A stretch of 64,000 nt of DNA from positions 1-64,000 of the forward strand of contig JAHBVF010000032.1 of NCBI GenBank assembly GCA_019637685.1, read 5' to 3'. The translations under genes and the position numbers were made by a program. Below the pieces are notes generated by a model that saw only the letters and a list, made by a program, of their open reading frames with translations, searched no databases and was not told the DNA's origin. Source of the DNA: Caldilineaceae bacterium. Lineage in GTDB: Bacteria; Chloroflexota; Anaerolineae; Caldilineales; Caldilineaceae. Within the stretch, counting starts at the first letter, position 1; the number at the start of each line of letters is the position of its first letter. Below, piece after piece: positions 1-7,823 of the stretch.

Positions 1-9
1 GTGCATCAG

Positions 10-1909
10 GTTTCAATCCACGCTCCCCGCGAGGGGAGCGACTTCCAACCGTTCCATCTTCAGGCAGTGCGGACTGTTTCAATCCACGCTCCCCGCGAGG
101 GGAGCGACTTGCGCCGGAGAATGCCCAGTTTCTGGAAACAAGTTTCAATCCACGCTCCCCGCGAGGGGAGCGACGTGTATGTCGGGCAAATACTGTGCCA
201 ACAAAGTGTTTCAATCCACGCTCCCCGCGAGGGGAGCGACGGCTGGTGGCATTTCGGCAGGGGTATGTTTCGATGTTTCAATCCACGCTCCCCGCGAGGG
301 GAGCGACAGTCATGCAGCGAATAACCAAACGAATTGCGGTTGTTTCAATCCACGCTCCCCGCGAGGGGAGCGACGTTGCCGCTGATCGTGTATGCACGCG
401 GTGACGACGGTTTCAATCCACGCTCCCCGCGAGGGGAGCGACTTACTCGCTTGCTGGCTTGCCGTCCAGTTGGGCGTTTCAATCCACGCTCCCCGCGAGG
501 GGAGCGACCACACCGGATGGGTGGGTTGCGGCGGGTCTCCTGTTTCAATCCACGCTCCCCGCGAGGGGAGCGACACCACTCCATTGCCCCGTGTACGGCC
601 CAGGCCAGTTTCAATCCACGCTCCCCGCGAGGGGAGCGACTGTCCGCCAACGACGTGCGGACGAAGGAGAATATGTTTCAATCCACGCTCCCCGCGAGGG
701 GAGCGACGCCCGCGTTCCACATGGAAACCGCCGTCAAGCGTGTTTCAATCCACGCTCCCCGCGAGGGGAGCGACGCGTTTCATGGTCTTGTGTATAACCT
801 CCAAACTGTTTCAATCCACGCTCCCCGCGAGGGGAGCGACGGTCGCCCCGCTTTTCGTTCGACGGGTTGACCGAGTTTCAATCCACGCTCCCCGCGAGGG
901 GAGCGACGTGTAGCACTCGCAATCCTCGCCTACCAGTGGAAGTTTCAATCCACGCTCCCCGCGAGGGGAGCGACCAGCGGGGCCAGCCCTGCCTCACTAT
1001 CTGCCTCCTGTTTCAATCCACGCTCCCCGCGAGGGGAGCGACGCCCACAAGACCGCCTTCTGACGCAACCGTTGGTTTCAATCCACGCTCCCCGCGAGGG
1101 GAGCGACCCAACGGGCGGCGGGTGGCCGTGGCCGATCTGCTGTTTCAATCCACGCTCCCCGCGAGGGGAGCGACGTGATGTCTTCCCATTGAAATATCGT
1201 TTCGACGATGTTTCAATCCACGCTCCCCGCGAGGGGAGCGACCCCCAGGGCAAGGTGCTGTCCACCCCATCAAAAGCGTTTCAATCCACGCTCCCCGCGA
1301 GGGGAGCGACGGGCAAACGTGGCGGCCAGCACAGCCGGGGCAAGTTTCAATCCACGCTCCCCGCGAGGGGAGCGACAACCAGCGCTTTGTCCCACCCATC
1401 CACAGGAGAGTTTCAATCCACGCTCCCCGCGAGGGGAGCGACCCTAGCAGCGGTTCAGCCACTACAGTAGCCGGTGGTTTCAATCCACGCTCCCCGCGAG
1501 GGGAGCGACAATCGAAAAGCGCGGATTAACGTTCGGGCAACTCGTTTCAATCCACGCTCCCCGCGAGGGGAGCGACAACCACTCCATTGCCCCGTGTACG
1601 GCCCAGGCCAGTTTCAATCCACGCTCCCCGCGAGGGGAGCGACTGTACAGGCTCAGTTGGCTGCACCGGTCAAAATAGTTTCAATCCACGCTCCCCGCGA
1701 GGGGAGCGACCTGATATGATTTCGTTATCCCTCTCCTATCGTGTTTCAATCCACGCTCCCCGCGAGGGGAGCGACTTGTTGCTTTTTTGCGTTTGTTGTG
1801 GTATCGTCAGTTTCAATCCACGCTCCCCGCGAGGGGAGCGACTGGATGGTGGGATAGAAAATGTATCGTCACTCCTGTTTCAATCCACGCTCCCCGCGAG
1901 GGGAGCGAC
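10..1909 (-). CRISPR. Type I-C CRISPR array, 29 repeats and 28 spacers in window
   Basis: There are 29 copies of a 33-bp repeat, apparently invariant, starting at 10, 76, 142, 208, 275 and so on to 1877. On the minus strand it begins GTCGCTCCCC, has a CGCTCCCC/GGGGAGCG hairpin and ends ATTGAAAC, the usual type I-C repeat. Spacers are 33-35 bp. The adjacent cas operon is on the minus strand and the leader lies at the high-coordinate end, so transcription runs right to left and the newest spacers should be those near 1843-1876. The first repeat begins 10 bases from the window edge, so the array probably continues to the left. Two spacers, 575-607 and 1577-1610, are the same sequence except for one extra leading A. 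Confidence 0.98.
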
Positions 1910-2078
1910 CGCAATATCTAGGGGATGCGCCTAAGACGAGGCTGTATGTAGGAGGTGCCTACGGCAGAACTTATCCAGACAAATCCCAGAAGCACGAAAA
2001 TTATATCATGTACGCTAATTCGGTGTGCGAACCTCCCTCTCTATTCTCTGTTCGCTTGGGGGTCGCAACAGCATTTTC
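1910..2078 (-). promoter_or_regulatory. CRISPR leader with extended -10 promoter
   Basis: This 169-bp stretch lies between the last repeat and the end of cas2 and has no credible gene. On the minus strand it carries a TGATATAAT extended -10 (TATAAT at 2000-2005), which would start transcription about 80 bases before the first repeat. No good -35 is visible, which suits an extended -10. An imperfect inverted repeat, CTGTTCGC-N8-CGCAACAG, is at 2048-2071. Its half-sites resemble those upstream of the cas operon (11652-11710). The leader role is inferred from position. Confidence 0.75.
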
Positions 2079-2369
2079 TCACGCGATCAGTGGACCTTCC
2101 AAGTCGATACTGGGCTTTGCACCAATATGTTCCACCCGTTCCCGCCAGCGATTACCCAGATAGTAAAAGCGCAGGCTATCGGTTTCGGTGTCGATCAGCC
2201 CACCCAGTCGTTCTTTCAGATGGCGCATCTGTCCGGCATCGAGCAGACATTCAAAGACCGAATTCTGCACCCGTTGACCGTAGTTCTGGCACTGCTTGGC
2301 AACCAGACGCAGCCGTCTTTTACCCGCATCGGTGGTCGTATTCACGTCATAGGTGATCAAAACCAGCAT
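2079..2369 (-). CDS. cas2: CRISPR-associated endonuclease Cas2
   Basis: This 96-residue protein starts MLVLITYDV, the first beta strand and conserved Asp of Cas2, and has the family's usual length. Cas2 dimers join two Cas1 dimers to form the spacer integration complex. The ATG has a strong upstream GGAGG. It is the last cas gene before the leader. It is unusual that cas1 and cas2 are 156 bp apart with a palindromic element between them, since they normally abut in type I-C. Expression may need read-through of that hairpin or a local promoter; I see no clear one. Confidence 0.96.
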   Translation of the reverse strand: MLVLITYDVNTTTDAGKRRLRLVAKQCQNYGQRVQNSVFECLLDAGQMRHLKERLGGLIDTETDSLRFYYLGNRWRERVEHIGAKPSIDLEGPLIA

Positions 2370-2421
2370 CGGTTTCCTCCTTTCTACGGCGATTTCAAAG
2401 AATAAACGTAACTATCCGGAC

Positions 2422-2501
2422 AAAGTCCCCGGCACTTTCTATCTAAGCAAGTCGGTACGTCACAATCACCCCGTTGTTGTGCGTGAAGTGCCGGGGACTT
2501 T
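2422..2501. repeat. Inverted-repeat element between cas1 and cas2
   Basis: Two perfect 16-bp arms, AAAGTCCCCGGCACTT at 2422-2437 and its reverse complement at 2486-2501, enclose 48 bases. Partly matched flanks (TATCC and GGATA) extend the pairing. The structure looks like a REP- or MITE-type mobile palindrome that landed between cas1 and cas2; this is inference. The same motif was not seen elsewhere in the window. The transcript would form a strong hairpin without a T-run, so it need not be a terminator. Confidence 0.7.
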
Positions 2502-2525
2502 TGGATACCTATTTTCGTAGATTGT

Positions 2526-3557
2526 CTACCCCCAGAAAAAGGGCGGATAAGCATCCAGATCGCCACGAAGATGGCGGGCCAGCAAGCTGGCCTGGACGTA
2601 GGGGATCAGCCCAAAGGGGATGCGCTCTTTGAGATAGGGATGCACAATCTCCTCCTGCTTGCGTTTCTGCCAGGCCGACAACACTATCTTGCGGGTTTCG
2701 TCGTCCATCAGAATCCCACCGCTCTCCTTCTCCACAAAGCCTTTGCCGTTGATCTGTTTGCGATTGACCAGCGACAGCGCCAGCCGGTCGGCAAAGACCG
2801 GACGCAGTTCCTCCATCATATCCAGCGCCAGGGACGGACGCCCAGGCCGATCCACATGTAGAAAGCCCACGAACGGGTCCAGCCCGACCGTTTCCAGCGC
2901 CGAGGCGACCTCCTGGGTCAAGAGTGTATAGAGAAAGGAGAGCAGGGCATTCATTCTGTCCAACGGCGGGCGACGGTTGCGATTCTCAAAGACAAAGCTC
3001 TCCTTCTGCTGGATGATCAGTTGTCCAAAGACGCTGAAGTAGCGCTTGGCCGCGTAGCCCTCCAACCCGCGCAGACTGTCGGTGCTGGTGGCCGTCTGGA
3101 TGGATGGGAGCATCTCCTTGAGATAGCCAGACGCCGACTGCAAGGCGTCCTTATCGACCAGCAGGGAGTGATCGCGCAGGCCGCGCTCGATGACTTTGCG
3201 ACAGTTGGCGACCTTGCCCAGCAGAATCGAGCGGGCGATGGCCGCGCTGGCTGCTTCATCCTGGGAGAAGGCATATTGTCTCTTGCGCAGGAGCACATTG
3301 CCCTGCTGTCTGCCTGTCACCCGTGCCAAAAAGCGACCGCTGGGCCGCAGAAAGCACAGCCCCACATTGCGCTCCACACACGCCCCCATCAGCGCTGGGC
3401 TGATCCCCGGATAGCTGAAGCAGACGATATTTTCCAGGTTGTGCAGAGGCAGGCGCAGGGAAGTTGTATCGTCCTTTCTGACCACCACATTTTCCCCGTC
3501 CAGGGCGAGATAGGCTTCCGGCGTTGTCACGTAGAGAATGTTGCCCAGTGCTTTCAT
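2526..3557 (-). CDS. cas1: CRISPR-associated endonuclease/integrase Cas1 (type I-C)
   Basis: This 343-residue protein has the length and layout of type I-C Cas1: a beta-rich N-terminal domain to about residue 90, then a helical catalytic domain. The metal-binding residues are visible as E166 (in GLEGYAAKRYF), H234 (FLHVDRPGRPSLALD) and the D246/E249/E250 cluster. Cas1 integrates new spacers together with Cas2. The ATG at 3557 lies 3 bases after the cas4 stop, so it is tightly coupled to cas4, which in type I-C processes prespacers and selects the PAM. Confidence 0.97.
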   Translation of the reverse strand: MKALGNILYVTTPEAYLALDGENVVVRKDDTTSLRLPLHNLENIVCFSYPGISPALMGACVERNVGLCFLRPSGRFLARVTGRQQGNVLLRKRQYAFSQDEAASAAIARSILLGKVANCRKVIERGLRDHSLLVDKDALQSASGYLKEMLPSIQTATSTDSLRGLEGYAAKRYFSVFGQLIIQQKESFVFENRNRRPPLDRMNALLSFLYTLLTQEVASALETVGLDPFVGFLHVDRPGRPSLALDMMEELRPVFADRLALSLVNRKQINGKGFVEKESGGILMDDETRKIVLSAWQKRKQEEIVHPYLKERIPFGLIPYVQASLLARHLRGDLDAYPPFFWG

Positions 3558-3560
3558 TGG

Positions 3561-4241
3561 CTATGCCTTTTCAATCGCTTTCTCGATCTGCTGTCGAATA
3601 TAGGCGGATACTTCTACTTTTTCGGCCTGCACCTGGGGCATACAGACATCGGCCAGAGAACAGGACTTGCAGCCTTTGAAGGGCTTCACTTTCGGCGTAT
3701 ACCCCCGCTCGAAATAGGCGTGCATCTCCTGGGCGGCCCGGCGTACCCGTTCCCGCAGCACGTCGTCCAGTTCCACAGCCACCCGCCTCCGGGTCTGGCC
3801 GTAGAAGAGATAGCCCACTGGAATTGGCACGGCCAGCATCTCTTCCAGGCAGAGGGCCTGGGCGCAGAGCTGGATTTCGTCGCTGCCGTCGCTCTTGACT
3901 TTGCCCCGTTTGTATTCCACCGGCGCGGGCAGAAATCTGCCTTCCCGCCCGGCTAGTGGCACACCTGCTGGCGACGCCGTGAATTCCACCACATCACAGA
4001 TGCCGGTCAGCCCCAGCGTCGGCGAAGATATGGGCAATGCGCGGGCGACGATCACATCCTTGCGCTTCTCGGTGAAGAAGGGATCGTCCACTCGCTTGTG
4101 CAATATCCGCCCCTCTGCGGTCAGTGCGCTCTCCTGCCACTGGCGCTCGATATGGATCAGCGCCCACTGGCGACGGCAGAAGATGAAGTGCTGGATGCCG
4201 GAGAGGGGCAGCCAGGCGTCGGGTGGGTATTCGGTGGTCAT
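3561..4241 (-). CDS. cas4: CRISPR-associated exonuclease Cas4
   Basis: This is a RecB-family nuclease with an iron-sulfur cluster that trims prespacers for Cas1-Cas2. Counting from the ATG at 4241 (226 residues), the four cluster cysteines are C22 and C191/C194/C200, and the nuclease residues are H48, D83, E109 and K111 (the PVEYKRGK motif). The open frame extends upstream to 4418, but that would overlap cas7 by over 160 bp and the extra residues are unlike Cas4, so the start before TTEYPPDAW was chosen. It begins 14 bases after the cas7 stop. Confidence 0.95.
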   Translation of the reverse strand: MTTEYPPDAWLPLSGIQHFIFCRRQWALIHIERQWQESALTAEGRILHKRVDDPFFTEKRKDVIVARALPISSPTLGLTGICDVVEFTASPAGVPLAGREGRFLPAPVEYKRGKVKSDGSDEIQLCAQALCLEEMLAVPIPVGYLFYGQTRRRVAVELDDVLRERVRRAAQEMHAYFERGYTPKVKPFKGCKSCSLADVCMPQVQAEKVEVSAYIRQQIEKAIEKA

Positions 4242-4255
4242 CAGCACTATCCGTC

Positions 4256-5113
4256 CTATTCGCCGTCGATCACTTTGCACACCAAGCCGGGTAGCTCGGT
4301 GAGAATGGGATCGTAGTCTTCGATGCTTTCCGGCTTGTCCGATTTCGGCACCACTTTCAGCGAGCGATGAACCTTCGCCGACGAATACTGGCCGTTGGGG
4401 CTGTTGTGTTCCCACCAATAGAGTTTGTAAACCTCCATGCTACCTTCCGGTCGGGCAGACGAAGCGTCGTTGCGAAAGAGTGTCTGCAAGGCTTCTTTGA
4501 TGGCGTTGGCATCCTCATCGGAAAAACCTGTCTTTGTGGCAAGTTGCGGGTTCATGCTGCCATAGAAAACATAGACGCCGTGATCCACCCGATGCTTCAT
4601 ACCCATTGTGTCAGACGCCCGTTTCGTGCCATCGCCTTCACCGCTGACGCTTTTGGTGATCTGGATGCTCGATACCCGATCCAGCACAGAAGATTGTGAA
4701 AAAGCAGGATGAATGGAAACCGGACCGCGGATACCGACCGAAACACCTTCGCCTTTCTTTTCACTCCCATAGGCGAAAACCTGTCCAAAGGCCCGGACAT
4801 CTATCCATTTCTGGCAAACGGCGTTACGAAATACCGTCTCGTCTTTCCAGTCCCCCTTTGCGATCTCGCCCTCAGCCCGCTTGCGAAGACTTGGGTACTC
4901 GTCCACTTTGCTGTCATCCGATTGGACAAAAATCGATTGACCTTCGTCCATCAGGCGGTTTCTAATCTTCCGCTTGATAGCAACATCGGATATCTCGCCA
5001 TATCCGTCGTAGTTGTATCGGGGACGGTTGCCATTCAGTGGGTCGCCGTTTGGGTTGGCGTTCTTGACGCTAACAATTACGGCAAAGTCAATTTTGTTGG
5101 TTAGAGTGGTCAT
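4256..5113 (-). CDS. cas7: Cascade backbone protein Cas7 (Csd2, type I-C)
   Basis: This 285-residue protein begins with the Cas7 signature IDFAVIVSVKNANPNGDP, in which N-PNGDP is highly conserved, followed by the KRKIRNR stretch. Cas7 subunits polymerise along the crRNA spacer to form the backbone of the type I-C Cascade complex. It lies between cas8c (12 bases upstream) and cas4, as in the standard I-C order. Length is typical and nothing is missing. Confidence 0.97.
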   Translation of the reverse strand: MTTLTNKIDFAVIVSVKNANPNGDPLNGNRPRYNYDGYGEISDVAIKRKIRNRLMDEGQSIFVQSDDSKVDEYPSLRKRAEGEIAKGDWKDETVFRNAVCQKWIDVRAFGQVFAYGSEKKGEGVSVGIRGPVSIHPAFSQSSVLDRVSSIQITKSVSGEGDGTKRASDTMGMKHRVDHGVYVFYGSMNPQLATKTGFSDEDANAIKEALQTLFRNDASSARPEGSMEVYKLYWWEHNSPNGQYSSAKVHRSLKVVPKSDKPESIEDYDPILTELPGLVCKVIDGE

Positions 5114-5125
5114 AATCAGTTCTCC

Positions 5126-5542
5126 TTATTGGTTGATTGTTTCAGAATCATCGGCTGCGAAATCATCTATATCTTTACCTTCGTCTTGGGTACGATTGTT
5201 GCGGAGAAATTCACGCTGGCTGTGGTAGCCTAACAGAAATTCACCGCTCAATCGCTTGTCATTCAGAAAGTCGTCTGGCTCGAAAGAGGCGACAACTTCA
5301 TCAATCATCTGCTGGCGTTTTATTGACTTCCCGCCAAGCCTGGCTTTGTAGGGTGCCAAGGCAAGTTCCAGTGTGCGCCAGGTGCTGAATGGATGTTCAG
5401 CGAAGCGTTGCATCAATCGGGCCGCGTTTGTCTCCCGCTTTTCCTTGGCTTCGCTCAAAGCCCACCCTTCCAGACTGTCAGCCAGGGCCAGCAGCCTGCC
5501 GTAGAGATAGTCTCTGGTGGTTCTATCCGGGTCAAGTGCCAT
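5126..5542 (-). CDS. cas11c: Internal Cas11c small subunit translated from the 3' end of cas8c
   Basis: In type I-C systems the small subunit Cas11c is known to be made from an internal start in cas8c. Here an in-frame ATG at 5542 follows AAAGGAG (5552-5558) by 9 bases, one of the best ribosome sites in the operon, in the middle of the Cas8c reading frame. The product has 138 residues starting MALDPDRTTRDYLYGRL, matching the position and character of known Cas11c proteins. It is helical and would line the Cascade belly to hold the non-target strand. Seen: the site and frame. Inferred: that it is used here. Confidence 0.82.
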   Translation of the reverse strand: MALDPDRTTRDYLYGRLLALADSLEGWALSEAKEKRETNAARLMQRFAEHPFSTWRTLELALAPYKARLGGKSIKRQQMIDEVVASFEPDDFLNDKRLSGEFLLGYHSQREFLRNNRTQDEGKDIDDFAADDSETINQ

Positions 5543-7081
5543 CTTGTAACTCTCCTTTCGGTTATATTTGTTGAACAATGCACAGGCGATACTTAACGTC
5601 TTGTTCCATTCGTTTTCAAACTTGTCATCATTGTCCTTTATGCCGATTCGGTTCGATGCCCGCCTAACCGCTGATTCTACAAGATCGCGCGGTATGGGTT
5701 GCCCATCAAGTATGCAAGGAAGAAGCCGCTCGATGGTTGCTTTGCGTAATTTGTCATCAACTCGTTTGCCATAAGCAGCTTCGGCAATGTCATGTGGAGC
5801 GGGCGCACCAGTGAACCAAATACGCTTTTTATCCGCAAATCGGTAGCTGTGAAGCCAAGTGCAGGTTTCATGCCAAGATGACAACCTGTCCAGGAATTCT
5901 GAGCCTGTTAGCTCACGATAGAAGATAATCGACAATCGTCCTGGTGTTGCAGAGTCCAACCCCATCACAATTATGTCTGTTGCATCCCCGATTTCTTTTC
6001 CATAACCCGCAATGCTTTTTTTGAGTTTACGTGCTACGGTCTGTGCCGTGTTTGCGGGTGCGACTTCATCAGACGGCAAGTCTTCGAGGCCAAAGAGGTC
6101 AACCTCATCGTCGGTCGGTTGTGGAACTGGTCTGCCAGATGTCGCCCAGGCAACAATAGCCAAATCACCTTTGCGATAGCCCTGTCTGCTGATAAGCCAG
6201 GACAAGGCAAAGTGGGCTTTGTGGGAGACGTCAAGACTTACCCCGCACGCCTGTTCTGCACTCCCGAAACGACCGCGATAGGTGAAATTCGTGCTATCGT
6301 TCGCAGAAATCAGTTTTGCTCCGTCACCCTCTCTACGTATGAATTTAGGATGATTAGTGGTTAGAATTGCATCATTTCCAGTTACGAAACATATCGACTC
6401 GGCTTGCTGACCGCTCAGATAATACCCAATCCAACTTTCCCACAAAGACCGATCCCTCCATACCTTTGACTCAACCGTATCATCAGATTCGACAATCCAG
6501 CGGACAAAGGCGCTATCTTGAGAATTCATGATCGAAAAGATATCTGTTGCATTTTTCTCCCTCTCCACCTCCTTTTTGTCTAGAAGTTGGTTCTGTTGCC
6601 CCACAAATAGAATCTGATGATTTACCAGGTCCTGAATGACAGTCTTTTTGTTCACATAGCTCAAGATCGCCCTGGCCTTGGGATGGCTGAATTCTGAATT
6701 ACACCACTTGGATAAGCCATCTGTGTAGTCTCGAAATGGCTCTTCTGGGTCTTTAGCAAATCCAGACGTAACAGAACCTCCATAGACAGAGAAGTCGCCA
6801 GCCAGATATTGAAGTTTGTCACAAAGAGGATGATTTACTGGTTTGCTTCCAGCTCTACCCGCAGAACTTTCGGTGCATGGGATGATTGTAGTCATATCGC
6901 TTTTGTCTGTAATCACCCTAGCTCTGCGAAAATCGCCATTGCCGTCAATGACGATCTCAATCTGTGCCTGGGTTGTGCTATGGCAAATAGGGAGCAAAGG
7001 CCGCTGGCCTTCTGTCTCTGAATAACCGATGTTTGCTTCACAGTTTTCATACGTCTCATACAACTTTTGAATCCAACTCAT
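5126..7081 (-). CDS. cas8c: Type I-C Cascade large subunit Cas8c (Csd1)
   Basis: This 651-residue protein starts MSWIQKLYETYENCE, a typical Csd1 opening. It contains FAKDPEEPFRDYTDGLSKW and other Csd1-like stretches, and its C-terminal helical part begins near residue 514. Cas8c recognises the PAM and recruits Cas3. The ATG at 7081 is 1 base after the cas5 stop, so translation is likely coupled. The last 138 codons appear to be translated separately as Cas11c (see that entry). The length is a little above the usual 570-620 residues. Confidence 0.96.
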   Translation of the reverse strand: MSWIQKLYETYENCEANIGYSETEGQRPLLPICHSTTQAQIEIVIDGNGDFRRARVITDKSDMTTIIPCTESSAGRAGSKPVNHPLCDKLQYLAGDFSVYGGSVTSGFAKDPEEPFRDYTDGLSKWCNSEFSHPKARAILSYVNKKTVIQDLVNHQILFVGQQNQLLDKKEVEREKNATDIFSIMNSQDSAFVRWIVESDDTVESKVWRDRSLWESWIGYYLSGQQAESICFVTGNDAILTTNHPKFIRREGDGAKLISANDSTNFTYRGRFGSAEQACGVSLDVSHKAHFALSWLISRQGYRKGDLAIVAWATSGRPVPQPTDDEVDLFGLEDLPSDEVAPANTAQTVARKLKKSIAGYGKEIGDATDIIVMGLDSATPGRLSIIFYRELTGSEFLDRLSSWHETCTWLHSYRFADKKRIWFTGAPAPHDIAEAAYGKRVDDKLRKATIERLLPCILDGQPIPRDLVESAVRRASNRIGIKDNDDKFENEWNKTLSIACALFNKYNRKESYKMALDPDRTTRDYLYGRLLALADSLEGWALSEAKEKRETNAARLMQRFAEHPFSTWRTLELALAPYKARLGGKSIKRQQMIDEVVASFEPDDFLNDKRLSGEFLLGYHSQREFLRNNRTQDEGKDIDDFAADDSETINQ

Positions 7082-7082
7082 T

Positions 7083-7814
7083 TCATTCTGCTCCTTCCAA
7101 ATAGTCTTCCAGAAGCCCTTCTTCCTCCAGACCGATTGACATGGGTGGTGATGCTTTCATATTTCGGATGACTTTTCTCACAATGGCATTTTCGTCATCA
7201 GGGCGGACAAAGTCGACGACACCTTCAGCCATTGTAGGACGCCAAAATCGGGCCTGTAATTCATCCTTCGCCAATTCGTCAGGGTAATCAAACCCGTGAA
7301 ACATCATGCCAAATGAAATTTCACCGGGATAGGTGTCATAAAACCCTTGCCCTTCTCCAAATATACATGGCTCTACATATCCTTGACATTCTCTTGTGCC
7401 GAGAAATATGTCCCGTCTGCCTCCTCGCTCGATCATCCGTTTGGCAACAAAGAAATGTTTGTTCTCATTCCTGTCTTTCGCCATATCTTCTCGGTGAAAA
7501 TTCCACTCAAAATGCGCTTGTACCTGATACTCCACATCTGCAAGGTAGGTATAGATGGAAAGATCATTATTGCCACCCCCATATTTCATCGGCTTGGCGC
7601 TGCGTGTCTGCGTCCGAATTGGCTTCATCACCCGGACTTTATCAATGAACCAGACAATGGTTGGTTTCCAGTAGACTGAACTTAGAATTCCTTTGAGTGC
7701 TTCATAGGTCGGAATCTGGTACGAATACTTCTCCCCGCCAATCCTGGTCAGAGGGTCAGTAAACAGGGCATACTTACCTGTCACCTTGAATTCCACAATA
7801 TTGGGATTTTTCAT
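7083..7814 (-). CDS. cas5c: Cas5c (Cas5d) pre-crRNA endoribonuclease and Cascade subunit
   Basis: This is a 243-residue Cas5 of the I-C type. In I-C systems, which lack Cas6, Cas5c cuts the pre-crRNA at each repeat and stays on the 5' handle. The residues matching the known catalytic set are Y48 (SVYWKP) and the adjacent K119-H120 (NENKHF). The N-terminal KVTGKYALFTDP and the GGEKYSY loop are family features. An AGGAGG site precedes the ATG. The gene starts 9 bases after the cas3 stop. Confidence 0.96.
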   Translation of the reverse strand: MKNPNIVEFKVTGKYALFTDPLTRIGGEKYSYQIPTYEALKGILSSVYWKPTIVWFIDKVRVMKPIRTQTRSAKPMKYGGGNNDLSIYTYLADVEYQVQAHFEWNFHREDMAKDRNENKHFFVAKRMIERGGRRDIFLGTRECQGYVEPCIFGEGQGFYDTYPGEISFGMMFHGFDYPDELAKDELQARFWRPTMAEGVVDFVRPDDENAIVRKVIRNMKASPPMSIGLEEEGLLEDYLEGAE

Positions 7815-7823
7815 ATATGCCTC

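Noticed and set aside
1..1934. Overlapping open frames of 60-180 codons across the CRISPR array on both strands
   Set aside because: They are translations of the repeat itself (SIHAPREGSD, NPRSPRGER and similar), not genes.
4242..4418. Upstream extension of cas4 by 59 codons
   Set aside because: It would overlap cas7 heavily and its residues do not resemble Cas4; the later ATG gives the normal length.
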